Assembly (NCBI GenBank): GCA_963697975.1
Contig: OY969111.1
Location: 2,976,001 to 3,040,000 of the forward strand
Reading direction: 5' to 3'
Length of the DNA stretch: 64,000 nucleotides
From: QHXM01 sp963697975
Lineage (GTDB): Bacteria > Acidobacteriota > Blastocatellia > Pyrinomonadales > Pyrinomonadaceae
Shown here one piece after another: positions 31,835 to 41,015 of the stretch. Below the pieces are notes generated by a model that was not told the origin of the DNA, made no database searches, and saw only the letters and a program-made list of their open reading frames with translations. A program made the position numbers and the translations under genes. Each line of letters begins with the position of its first letter. The first letter of the stretch is position 1.

Positions 31835-34420
31835 ATGATTAAGAGAATCACCACCACCATCATCATCACATTCGTTCTTTGCTCTGCGCTCAGCCTCGCG
31901 GCACAGGCTGCGACTCTTAGCCCCACGCTCAAAACTCAGGTTGCCAAACTCGCCGACAGCGCCAGCCTCGGCATGGTCATCATCTCTTTCAAAACGAGCG
32001 AGGGCCTCAAGGCTTCGCATCTGGACATGCTGCGCAGCCTCGGCATCAGGGGCGGCTACACGTTCCAGAACCTCGGCATGGTCGCCGCCACAGCAACCGT
32101 CGCGCAGGTCAAGACGCTGGGCGCCAACCCTAACGTGCGCTCAATCTGGTCTAACGACAAGCTCGAATATTACATGGATCAGGCGCGCGTGCTGGCTGGC
32201 GTGGACAGGATTCGCAGAGATGCCGACATGACTAACGCCAACGGCGGGACACCTATTTCGGGCAAAGGCGATTTCTCCGTGATGGTCATTGACTCCGGTA
32301 TTGACGCCACGCACAACGATCTGAAACTCGGCCAAACGGTCGTCCAGAACGTGCAGGTCCTGACGCATGACGGAGATTCCACAGACCAGTTTCTTCCGTT
32401 CCTCTTTGCAGAGGATGTGCCGAACACGGATCAATCGGTTGGTCACGGCACGCACTGCGCGGGCATCATCGCTGCTTCAGGCGTGCGTTCGGGCGGTCGC
32501 TACACGGGCGTTGCGCCCGGAGCAAAGCTCATCGGCGCAGGATTAGGCGCTGGCCTCTTCGTCCTCAACGCGGTGGGCGCATGGGAATGGGCTATGGCCA
32601 ACCAGTTTCGCTACAACATTCGCGTCATCTCAAACTCCTACGGCAGCTTCGCAGCCTTCGACCCGGATGATCCCATCAACATCGCCAGCCGCACCCTGTA
32701 CGAGCGCAACGTCGTGATCGTCTTCGCAGGCGCGAACTCCGGCCCCGGCAAATCAACCTGGAATCGTTATGCGAAAGCGCCCTGGGTGATTGGCGTGGCG
32801 ATGGGTCATAAGGAAGGCGGCCTCTCAAGCGGCAGTTCGCGCGGCACACCGGCTGACGAGCGACTCACCAACGACGATATTCTGGACGACTACGCAGCGC
32901 CGACCATCACCGCGCCGGGGCATGGACGCGAGTTTGCAAACAACACGCGTTTTACTTCCGCGCTCGTCTCCACGCGCTCGACCTCCAATGTGGTTGCCAA
33001 CGGCGGCGCAAACGATCAGGAGATTCCGGCTGCTTACCTGCCGTTCTACACGCAGATTGTCGGCACTTCGATGGCGACTCCGTTTGTCGCCGGAACAATT
33101 GCGTTGATGCTCGACGCCGACCCGACGCTCTCGAACGACCCGACTCTTCCCGCAGATTGGCTGAACGGCTCGCTCGACAGAAACCGTATGGACGAGATCA
33201 AAAGCATCCTGACTACGACGGCCACCCGGATGCCCAATCGCGACGAGTGGGAAGTCGGCGCGGGCTACCTCAATTCTTACGCAGCCGTTGACAAGGTGCT
33301 CAATCGCTCGAAGTCTTACGGCTCATTCCGCAACCCGACATTCAACGCGCGCTTCGACACACAGGTGGAGAATGCGCCGTTCACCATCACCTACAACCCG
33401 GCTGCCACGCCGGGAGCGGATTCCGCCAATGCCAGAAGATTCAGGGTGGAAGCCGGAGTCAACGTGCTGGATGTTTTCGCCAGTGTTGCCTACGAAGGTC
33501 TGACCAATCCGGTCGCCATCGTCTTGACCGATCCCAACAACAAGACCTATTCAAGCGGTATCGGGCTTCCGATCCTGAATGCGCCATCGCGTCAGGTCAT
33601 CGTCAAAAACCCTGTTCCCGGCGACTGGGTGATGGAAGTTCGCGGCGCACGCGGCGTCAACAGCAACGGCGTCAGCACGCCGCTCATCCCGGCCTCCGGC
33701 GCAGGACTCCCCGGCGATGTCGTCGGCACAATCACCAGAAAGCGCATCACGATTTCACCGGCCATCACGGACATTCAGAGTCATGCAGCGAAAGCTGAAA
33801 TCGAACTCGCAGTTCTCAATCGGCGCATTGACACGCTTAGCGATAACTCGTTCCAGCCCGATGCCAATGTCACGCGCGAAGACTTCGCACGCTCGCTCTC
33901 CTTAAACGTGCCGCTTCGCCAGTCGCTCGGCACGACGCAGAAGTACGCGGACGTGACAGCGGACTTTGCGCCGCTGGCCGAAGCGGTCACGGCGAAAGGC
34001 TCAACCTTGCGCGACTTCTACACAGCCGAAAGCTCATCTGCTCCGGCGGGCTTGTTGAGCGCCGACGGCTCAAGCTTCAACCCTTCGGGCACAGTCAGCC
34101 GACTTGATCTGGCCGTCGCTTTCGTCCGCGCTCTCGGTCTTGACGCCGAAGCCAAAGCGAAGGCGAACACAATGGTCACAGACCCGACGAGCGGTCAGCC
34201 CCTGATCGAGAACGCGCAAATTCCGCCCGCGCTTCGCGGCTACGTGCAGATCGCGATTGATAAGGGATTTTTGGAGGTCTATCAGGCGTCCGTTGAGCAG
34301 ACGCCGACCGGATTCGTCGCCAAGCCCGGCCCACGCGTCGAGCCTAACGCAAGTGTTACGCGCGCTGCGCTCGCCGCCAAGCTGAATCTCTTTGTGCAGC
34401 GCTTCATCGCCGGAAACTAA
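31835..34420 (+). CDS. secreted subtilase (S8) with C-terminal SLH-like repeats
   Basis: The ATG at 31835 has GGAG 8 bases upstream and opens a clean signal peptide (ITTTIIITFVLCSALSLAAQA). An inhibitor-like prodomain precedes the catalytic domain, with Asp153 (VMVIDSGIDATH), His204 (VGHGTHCAGIIA) and Ser412 (VGTSMATPFVAG). A beta domain spans about 505-660. The last 200 residues resemble S-layer homology repeats (FQPDANVTREDFARSL; FNPSGTVSRLDLAVAFVRAL; IPPALRGYVQIAIDKGF), which would hold the enzyme at the cell surface. Closest relative in the window is the subtilase at 41016. Total length 861. Confidence 0.93.
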   Translation: MIKRITTTIIITFVLCSALSLAAQAATLSPTLKTQVAKLADSASLGMVIISFKTSEGLKASHLDMLRSLGIRGGYTFQNLGMVAATATVAQVKTLGANPNVRSIWSNDKLEYYMDQARVLAGVDRIRRDADMTNANGGTPISGKGDFSVMVIDSGIDATHNDLKLGQTVVQNVQVLTHDGDSTDQFLPFLFAEDVPNTDQSVGHGTHCAGIIAASGVRSGGRYTGVAPGAKLIGAGLGAGLFVLNAVGAWEWAMANQFRYNIRVISNSYGSFAAFDPDDPINIASRTLYERNVVIVFAGANSGPGKSTWNRYAKAPWVIGVAMGHKEGGLSSGSSRGTPADERLTNDDILDDYAAPTITAPGHGREFANNTRFTSALVSTRSTSNVVANGGANDQEIPAAYLPFYTQIVGTSMATPFVAGTIALMLDADPTLSNDPTLPADWLNGSLDRNRMDEIKSILTTTATRMPNRDEWEVGAGYLNSYAAVDKVLNRSKSYGSFRNPTFNARFDTQVENAPFTITYNPAATPGADSANARRFRVEAGVNVLDVFASVAYEGLTNPVAIVLTDPNNKTYSSGIGLPILNAPSRQVIVKNPVPGDWVMEVRGARGVNSNGVSTPLIPASGAGLPGDVVGTITRKRITISPAITDIQSHAAKAEIELAVLNRRIDTLSDNSFQPDANVTREDFARSLSLNVPLRQSLGTTQKYADVTADFAPLAEAVTAKGSTLRDFYTAESSSAPAGLLSADGSSFNPSGTVSRLDLAVAFVRALGLDAEAKAKANTMVTDPTSGQPLIENAQIPPALRGYVQIAIDKGFLEVYQASVEQTPTGFVAKPGPRVEPNASVTRAALAAKLNLFVQRFIAGN

Positions 34421-34430
34421 ACCTGTCTTT

Positions 34431-34632
34431 GACCCTGAAAGGGTCACATAAAATAGCCGGGGGCAAGCAAACCACAGGTTTGCGCCGCCCCCCGGTTTGA
34501 TATACGCATAGATTTCGACCCTGAAGGGGTCGCACCTTCAAGGTTGAAGTGCGACCCCTTCAGGGTCGGCCATCGTTTCACGCGTCATTCCGGGGGTGAC
34601 GCACTCACGCGCTTACCCCCGGCTATTTTATG
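34431..34632. repeat. nested palindromic repeat element
   Basis: An outer 17-bp perfect inverted repeat (CATAAAATAGCCGGGGG at 34447-34463, mirrored at 34616-34632) encloses a second palindrome, GACCCTGAAGGGGTCGCAC and its complement at 34517-34567. A GACCCT/AGGGTC stem precedes at 34431-34445. Similar sequence recurs at 47473-47604, so this is a dispersed element. It may also terminate the first subtilase transcript. Confidence 0.82.
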
Positions 34633-34699
34633 TATCCCCCTCGGAGATAAAACCCGATGACCGATCAGATTACGCTTTTCCCCTCCCTTAATCTCTAAG

Positions 34700-34800
34700 C
34701 TCAAGTTTTCCTCAAGTCCCCTCGCAAATTAAAAACCAACGGTTTTATTAAGGAATTCCGCTTTTTCGTATCACCCAAACCGTCTCAACCTTTTCTCAAG
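34700..34800 (+). promoter_or_regulatory. tandem CTCAAG direct repeats upstream of the second subtilase
   Basis: CTCAAG at 34700 and 34711; CTCAAC and CTCAAG at 34784 and 34795; a weaker CTCACC at 34817, again in 11-bp phase. The pairs start exactly 84 bp apart, as before the first subtilase. A leader of about 150 bp without a gene follows before the start at 34975. Confidence 0.6.
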
Positions 34801-34974
34801 CCCCTTTAGCTATTTTCTCACCGTCAGTTATTGAACACCTCGCATCGCTCTTGAGAAAAGACGACCGCCTAAGGGGCAGACGGTCAAGACCTGTTGAGTC
34901 GGACGAAGATGAAAAGCAGCCCCACACCCGAATTATCCGAGAAACTTTAAAACACAGGCTGGAGGCTATCAAAA

Positions 34975-37900
34975 ATGTACGGCAAATCCATCAGACTTCG
35001 CTCAATCTTGACCCTTTTGATTTTCCTGTTCGCCGCCATCATCGTGCTCAACCGGACGACAACCGTTCCGGTCAGCGCAGACAACGGCACGACTTCACTG
35101 ATCGTGGAACTGAAAGGCGACCCGGCAGCAGTTTATAAAGCCAAAGCGCAGAAGGCCGGGGCTTCTGTCTCCGACGAGCAACTCCAGGCTTACCGCAATC
35201 AACTGCGCGGTTCTCAAGATCAATTCTTAAGCGACCTCCAGGCGCGCGGCGTCTCCTTCCAGATTGACGGCGTGGACGTGAAAGGCTTCGACGGCGTTTC
35301 GCTGGGACGCGTTGATTATCGCAACACGCTCATCTTAAACGCTATCACCCTGAATGTTCCGAAAGCGGCTGTGGCCATCATCAAGAACATGCCGCAGGTC
35401 AAGCGCGTCGAGCCAAACCGGGTTCAAAAACTTCTTCTCTCGAAGAGTGTTGATTACATCAATGCCCCGGCAGTCTACGGTCAGGTTCAGGAATTGACGG
35501 CTGACAGCGACAACCGCGAAGGCTATGAAGGCCAGGGCATCAATGTCGCCGTGCTCGACACAGGCATTGACTGGAAGCATGAGATGTTCGGCGGTGACCC
35601 CACGCCCCCGCGTCATGGATTAGCGCCGCCGGTTGCCGCGCTCAATACAAACAAAAAAGTTATCTACTACCTGCCCCTGACCGGAACCGTTGACGACTAC
35701 GGTCACGGCACAGCCGCCGCGTCGAACATCGCCGGATATTTGGGGTTTGCTCCCGGCGCGGACAAGCTTCCCGGCACAGCCGACGACATACGTCTACACG
35801 GCGTTGCGCCGCAAGCGCGCCTGATGGGTTACAAAATCTGCACGGCGGTCGGAAACTGCGTGACGGCTGCGACCAATCTGGCTATCGAAGATGCTGTCAG
35901 CCCTCTCACGCTTACTTTGCAGCCAAAGCCCGTTGCGAACGTCATCAATCTTTCTCTGGGTGGCGCAGGCGGCCCTGACGATTCTTCAGCCGTCGCCGCC
36001 AGCAACGCGGCACTGCTCGGCACAACGGTCGTCGCTTCCGCTGGCAACGAAGGGCCGGGCGAAAACACTGTCGGCTCTCCTGCCGCAGGTCGCCACGTTC
36101 TGGCCGTTGGCGCAAACAACGAACCGGCGGGCGGCTCAAATACAGTTGACCTCATCAATGGGCGCACACAGATGATCGCCAACCTCCTGGACGGCGCAAC
36201 ACCGCCCAGCGCCGACATCACACAGAACTACGTCTTCTGCGGTGTCGCAGAAACTCCCGATCAAGTGCCCGATTCCGTCAGCGGCAAGATTGCCCTGATC
36301 GCGCGCGGCGGCAGCGTCAACACTCCCGAAGGACTGCCGACGAGCGCGGGCACGGGCCTCTTCTCAAACAAAGCAGCCTTCGCCTTCGCTAAAGGCGCGA
36401 TTGCCGTCATCATCTACAACAACATTGACGGCGAACTCTCCGCCGCCACCGTGCGCGCCTCGACCATTCCGGTCGTCGGCATGTCGAAAGATAACGGCGA
36501 ATACCTGAAGTCGCTTATCGGCTCAAACGCCGTCGGCGCAGTTTCCACCAAACAGATACGCTTAAACAAAGCCCTGCTCTTCAACCCGCAGATGGCGGAC
36601 TTCTCATCGCGCGGGCCTGTGCAGGGCTTAGGGCAAGTGAAGCCCGATGTGACAGCGCCGGGTGTCGCCATCCTCTCGGCCACCGTGCGCGTCGGTAGCG
36701 CGGACGCCAACACCGGCACGATGTTCGACCCGACGGGTTACATCCATGCCAGCGGCACGAGCTTCTCCGGCCCGCACGTCGCAGGCGCGGTCGCGCTCGT
36801 CCAGCAAGCTCATCTGGATTACTCGCCGGACAAGATCCGCGCGGCGCTGATGAACACTTCGACCAATCTCCGCAGTTCATCACGCACGCCGAAAGCCGAT
36901 GGGCCGGGTTCCGATTCAATCATCGAACAGGGCGCGGGACTGATTGACGTTGCGGCAGCTATCCGGGCAAAGGCTGTCATGGGCGTCGAAGGCGACGGCA
37001 TCGTAGAGCCTGCGATTCTCGCCAGCCATTCATTCGGCGAGACGCCTATCTTGAACAACCGCATTGTGAACACGCGTAGCGTCACCGTCACCATCCAGGA
37101 CACGTCGGGTCAGGGCGGAACGTACAACCTCAGCACCGCGAACAATCGCTTCTTTGAACTCGACGGAGCATCAGCAACCGTCAGCCCGGCGAGCGTGGAA
37201 GTTCCTGCCAACGGCAGCACAACCTTCACCGCCAGCGTCAAGATTGACGGCGACAGGGTGCGCGACGCTTCCAGCCCGAAACAGTTTCAGTGGTATGTCG
37301 TCGCCAAGCGCGCAGGCAGCAATGAAACGTTGCGGATGCCGATGTACTTAAGAGCGCTGCCGACAGTTCCGGGCGGCACGTCAGCTTCGCAGACGGAAAC
37401 CTTCACGGGCACGGTGCTGCTCGGAGACACAGGCGCACAGGCCGCAGACGGCGTGACATACGTTGACGTGCCGTTCGCGGTCAGCCCCGCGTCTCTCAAG
37501 ATCGACGCCACGCTCGACTTTGCCACCGACGACGGCACGACCGATCTTGATCTCTTCCTGTACGACGCCAACGGCAACGAGGTCGCAAGCTCCACGAACG
37601 CGGGCGGCCCCGAAAGTTTGAGCGCCAACATCGCGGGCGGCGGCAACTATGTCTATCGCGTCGTCGGCTGGATGAACGCGGCAGCCAGCTACACGCTGAC
37701 CAGCACGCAATCACTCGGCGGAGCGCCGCCGGTTGTTCAGGCGTTCGCCAGCGACTTCACGGGCGCGGATAACGTTCGCACAGACTTTGACGGCAGCTAC
37801 ACGCTCAACTGGCAGCCGCAGGGCGACGTTCTCAAGTACGAAATCGAAGAATCAACTGACGGCACGAACTACGCGGTCGTCCGGCAAGTCGAAGGCAACA

Positions 37901-38547
37901 CGACGAGCCTTTCTTTCACGGACGTGGCGAACGGAACGCATAGCTATCGTCTGCGAGCCATTACGCCCGGACGCATCGGCTTCTTCGTGACGATTCCGAG
38001 CAACGTCGAGAGCATCACCGTTGACCGTCGCGGCAAAGTGGACATCACGGGCACGACCGCATCGGCCATCTCAAATGTCTCGCTCGTGGGCGGTGTCTTC
38101 AAGATGGACATTGACCTGACGAACAACGCTACCTCGACTTACGTTCCGCTGGTTGAGTTCAACATCGTTCGCATCACTTCGACCTCCGGCACTGTGCAGG
38201 TAATCAACGCGGAAAACACTGGCAACGGTACGAGCGCCGCAAGCGCGGCACTCTTCAGCTACTCGACCCTGCTCGGCGCAGATCAGTTCTTCGCTCCGGC
38301 AGAGAAGACTGGCAAGCGCACCATCCAGTTCCGCGACAATGCTTCGGAGATGTTCAGCTTCGACGCGGTCATCACCGCTTACCAGAACGGAAGCGGCGCG
38401 AACCCAACTGTTGAGGGTGCTGGCTCAGGCGCGGGCGCTACTGGCGGGCAAACTGGCGGCAACATTCTTGGGCTGCCGACGATTCCGAAGGTGATGCGCT
38501 TCACCGTCAACCCGTTGACCAAAGCAGTGACAGCGAAACTGCTCTAA
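34975..38547 (+). CDS. large secreted subtilase (S8) with PA insert and FTVNP-type C-terminus
   Basis: 1190 residues, start supported by GGAGG 9 bases upstream. A signal peptide and a prodomain (to about 160) precede a catalytic domain with Asp195 (VAVLDTGIDWKHE), His244 (DYGHGTAAASN) and Ser596 (HASGTSFSGPHVAG). A protease-associated insert lies between His and Ser (KIALIARGGSVNTPEG, IPVVGMSKDNG). Then follow a PPC-like domain (FATDDGTTDLDLFLYD, near 850), a fibronectin-like segment (YEIEESTDGTNYAVV) and a terminal domain ending in RFTVNPLTKAVTAKLL. That last domain and tail recur in the M36 protease at 43822. Probably extracellular and used for protein degradation. Confidence 0.93.
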   Translation: MYGKSIRLRSILTLLIFLFAAIIVLNRTTTVPVSADNGTTSLIVELKGDPAAVYKAKAQKAGASVSDEQLQAYRNQLRGSQDQFLSDLQARGVSFQIDGVDVKGFDGVSLGRVDYRNTLILNAITLNVPKAAVAIIKNMPQVKRVEPNRVQKLLLSKSVDYINAPAVYGQVQELTADSDNREGYEGQGINVAVLDTGIDWKHEMFGGDPTPPRHGLAPPVAALNTNKKVIYYLPLTGTVDDYGHGTAAASNIAGYLGFAPGADKLPGTADDIRLHGVAPQARLMGYKICTAVGNCVTAATNLAIEDAVSPLTLTLQPKPVANVINLSLGGAGGPDDSSAVAASNAALLGTTVVASAGNEGPGENTVGSPAAGRHVLAVGANNEPAGGSNTVDLINGRTQMIANLLDGATPPSADITQNYVFCGVAETPDQVPDSVSGKIALIARGGSVNTPEGLPTSAGTGLFSNKAAFAFAKGAIAVIIYNNIDGELSAATVRASTIPVVGMSKDNGEYLKSLIGSNAVGAVSTKQIRLNKALLFNPQMADFSSRGPVQGLGQVKPDVTAPGVAILSATVRVGSADANTGTMFDPTGYIHASGTSFSGPHVAGAVALVQQAHLDYSPDKIRAALMNTSTNLRSSSRTPKADGPGSDSIIEQGAGLIDVAAAIRAKAVMGVEGDGIVEPAILASHSFGETPILNNRIVNTRSVTVTIQDTSGQGGTYNLSTANNRFFELDGASATVSPASVEVPANGSTTFTASVKIDGDRVRDASSPKQFQWYVVAKRAGSNETLRMPMYLRALPTVPGGTSASQTETFTGTVLLGDTGAQAADGVTYVDVPFAVSPASLKIDATLDFATDDGTTDLDLFLYDANGNEVASSTNAGGPESLSANIAGGGNYVYRVVGWMNAAASYTLTSTQSLGGAPPVVQAFASDFTGADNVRTDFDGSYTLNWQPQGDVLKYEIEESTDGTNYAVVRQVEGNTTSLSFTDVANGTHSYRLRAITPGRIGFFVTIPSNVESITVDRRGKVDITGTTASAISNVSLVGGVFKMDIDLTNNATSTYVPLVEFNIVRITSTSGTVQVINAENTGNGTSAASAALFSYSTLLGADQFFAPAEKTGKRTIQFRDNASEMFSFDAVITAYQNGSGANPTVEGAGSGAGATGGQTGGNILGLPTIPKVMRFTVNPLTKAVTAKLL

Positions 38548-38556
38548 CAAGCAAAA

Positions 38557-38612
38557 GCCATCAAGGCGGGGCGCGCAAACTACAAACGAGCGTGCGCCCC
38601 GCTTCGATGGCC
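38557..38612. terminator. stem-loop terminator-like structure
   Basis: GCCATC-aa-GGCGGGGCGCGC pairs with GCGTGCGCCCCGC-ttc-GATGGC around a loop of about 13 nt. It follows the second subtilase stop by 10 bases. A short TTAGTTTCTT lies downstream, so termination may be partial and leave the next two subtilases on the same transcript. Confidence 0.6.
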
Positions 38613-38690
38613 TTAGTTTCTTCCAGCGGGTGGTGATTACAACCTTCTATTGAACTGGCAACGCCTGATGTGGCGGAAAGGATAACGGCA

Positions 38691-40823
38691 ATGGCAACCA
38701 GAGCGGCGAACAGAATCACGACTTCACGCTTCATTTTAGTCCTCGCAGCTTTCGCATTCGTGTTCACTTCTATCTTTTACCTTCCAACTTCGGGAAGCCA
38801 CAGCGCGGCGCAACTCAACACGGGAGCGACCGCGCCGAAGCTCGCCGTCAAAGGCGCGAAGGTTGACCCGCTGCTCGTTCAGTATTTCAGCACCAGCGCG
38901 GCGGGAACACGAGCGCCGGTCGTCATCACCTATAGCTCGCGGCCTTCGACCACAGAGTTTAATCGCCTGCAATCAATCGGCATCAAGAAAGGTTTCGCCT
39001 TGAGAGAACTTCCGATGGTGATTGCACCGATGAACGCCCTGCAACTCGCGGCGGTGAAGACGCAGCCGGGCGTGCGTTCCGTTTCGGCCAACCGCATCAT
39101 GAAGACTTTTACGAACGAGAGCCGCAAATTCATCGGTGTCCCGCAACTGATGGCCGACAGCGAAGTGACGCGCGCCAACCAGCAACATCCCGGCGTGCCT
39201 GTTTCCGGCAAAGGCATCGGCATCGGCTACCTTGATACGGGTCTTGATGCGACGCACGCTGATTTGAAGTACGGCACAAAGACAGTGCAAAACGTCATCC
39301 AGCCAATGTCCGAGACGACCATTGGCGATGGCGGCTTAGCCGTCGGCATCGGCATCAACATCTTCGACACCATTTATGAATCGACGGGCTTCTACGCTCC
39401 CGTTTATCTCGAAGATCAATTACATTCGGACATCGAATCCGGTCACGGCACGCACGGCGCGGGGGTCGCAACGGGTACGGGCGCGCAGTCGGGAGGTTTC
39501 TATGGCGGCGTCGCACCGGGCGCGAGTCTCATCATGGTCAATTCCGGCAACGAACTGGGCCTGCCGCTCGTCTCCATCCTCGGCGCTTACGATTATTTTC
39601 TGGTCAATCAATTCCGTTACAACATTCGCATCATCAACAACTCGTGGGGCGGAAGTCTTGACGAATCCGGCATTGACCCTGACTACCCGATCAACATCGC
39701 CACGCGCGAGGCGCACGACCGCAACATCACGGTCGTCTTCGCCGCCGGAAACGCGGGCGACACGCCGACCTCGATCAATCCTTATTCGACGATGCCCTGG
39801 ACAATCTCGGTCGCGGCTGGCGAGAAGCGCGGTTTGGGGCTGCCCGCAGATTTTAGTTCGCGCGGCGTGGATAACGGCACCGGCACCGACGTTGCCGGTC
39901 AACCGTCGGACGTGACGGCTAAACCGAACCTGCGTCCTGACATCACCGCTCCCGGCGTTGACATCAAGAGCGCGCGCATGAAAGGCGCTGGCATCACCAA
40001 CACGGCGGGCACTATTCCGATCTTCGTCGGCTCAAACGACGCGAGCACGATTCCACCGGCGTTCCTGCCTTTCTATACCACTTCGCAGGGCACCAGCTTC
40101 GCCTGCCCGCACGTCTCAGGCGTCGTCGCCTTGATGCTCGAAGCAAACCCGCGTCTGACGCCGGATGAAGTCGTCACCGCTTTGCGCGCGACGGCGAACC
40201 CGATGCCCTTTGAAGAAAGAGTGGTCGGGGCGGGCTACGTTGACGCACGCAACGCCGTGCGGCGCGTGATGGGACTCACTGCTGTTGACCATCCTTTCAA
40301 TCTCTTCCCGCAGCCGGGCGGCGCGGAGGTAGTTGACCCCGAAGGCGATCAGCTTTTCGGCAGCGGAATCGGCGCAGGTGTCGCCAGCGACGCGCAGGAC
40401 ATTCTGTCGGCTGACTACGCCTACGACGCTGCCGCTCGTCAGATTGTTTACACGCTGACGCTCAAGAACGCCGCGACGCGCACGGAAGGCATGTCGTGGC
40501 TGGTGAGTTCAGATTTTGGCGTGATCACCATCTACGTGACGGCGACGGCCTCGGATACGGGGACGATGGCCTACACCTACGGCAAGATTGATAACAGTCT
40601 GGCCGTGCGCTCGCAGGATGATCTGGGCGACGCAGACTCCGGCGAGGTTCGCGGCAATCAGATCATCATCCGTTTGTCGGTTGACAAGCTGGCCGCGCCC
40701 ACAGCGCTCGGCTTCGACCCCGTCGGTCAGACCTCGACGGCGACCGAAGCCCTGTCGCAGGTCGGCGTCGGCTTGCTGTTTGCCGCCGACACAGCGAACG
40801 GCACGGACTTCAAGGTCGAATAA
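38691..40823 (+). CDS. secreted subtilase (S8), compact form
   Basis: The ATG at 38691 follows AAAGGA by 8 bases; an upstream GTG at 38670 is less likely. 710 residues: basic signal peptide (NRITTSRFILVLAAFAFVF), prodomain, catalytic Asp182 (GIGYLDTGLDATH), His252 (SGHGTHGAGVATG), the oxyanion Asn in IINNSWGG and Ser469 (QGTSFACPHVSGVV). After the catalytic domain comes one beta-rich domain of about 180 residues with neither SLH repeats nor the FTVNP tail, so it may be released into the medium. No CTCAAG repeats were found in front of it; it probably depends on the upstream promoter. Confidence 0.92.
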   Translation: MATRAANRITTSRFILVLAAFAFVFTSIFYLPTSGSHSAAQLNTGATAPKLAVKGAKVDPLLVQYFSTSAAGTRAPVVITYSSRPSTTEFNRLQSIGIKKGFALRELPMVIAPMNALQLAAVKTQPGVRSVSANRIMKTFTNESRKFIGVPQLMADSEVTRANQQHPGVPVSGKGIGIGYLDTGLDATHADLKYGTKTVQNVIQPMSETTIGDGGLAVGIGINIFDTIYESTGFYAPVYLEDQLHSDIESGHGTHGAGVATGTGAQSGGFYGGVAPGASLIMVNSGNELGLPLVSILGAYDYFLVNQFRYNIRIINNSWGGSLDESGIDPDYPINIATREAHDRNITVVFAAGNAGDTPTSINPYSTMPWTISVAAGEKRGLGLPADFSSRGVDNGTGTDVAGQPSDVTAKPNLRPDITAPGVDIKSARMKGAGITNTAGTIPIFVGSNDASTIPPAFLPFYTTSQGTSFACPHVSGVVALMLEANPRLTPDEVVTALRATANPMPFEERVVGAGYVDARNAVRRVMGLTAVDHPFNLFPQPGGAEVVDPEGDQLFGSGIGAGVASDAQDILSADYAYDAAARQIVYTLTLKNAATRTEGMSWLVSSDFGVITIYVTATASDTGTMAYTYGKIDNSLAVRSQDDLGDADSGEVRGNQIIIRLSVDKLAAPTALGFDPVGQTSTATEALSQVGVGLLFAADTANGTDFKVE

Positions 40824-41015
40824 CTCAAGGCGAGCGCCGCGTGCGCTTGTGATTCTTCAGTTAGCACGGAGCTTGAAAATTCAACGAGATCAACCGTGAT
40901 GCTTTTCGCGTCACACGCGGGAGCCTCGCGGTTGAAGCGCCCGCAACGGTTGTTGAGTCGCTTGTCGGGGGCGGCTCAACAGCCAGCGGGCACATTTCAG
41001 GAGGAATCTGGAACG

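Noticed and set aside
34850..34974. Riboswitch in the leader of the second subtilase (GACCGCC...GACGGTC)
   Set aside because: The short stem loosely recalls c-di-GMP-I elements, but the conserved core and receptor motifs are missing.
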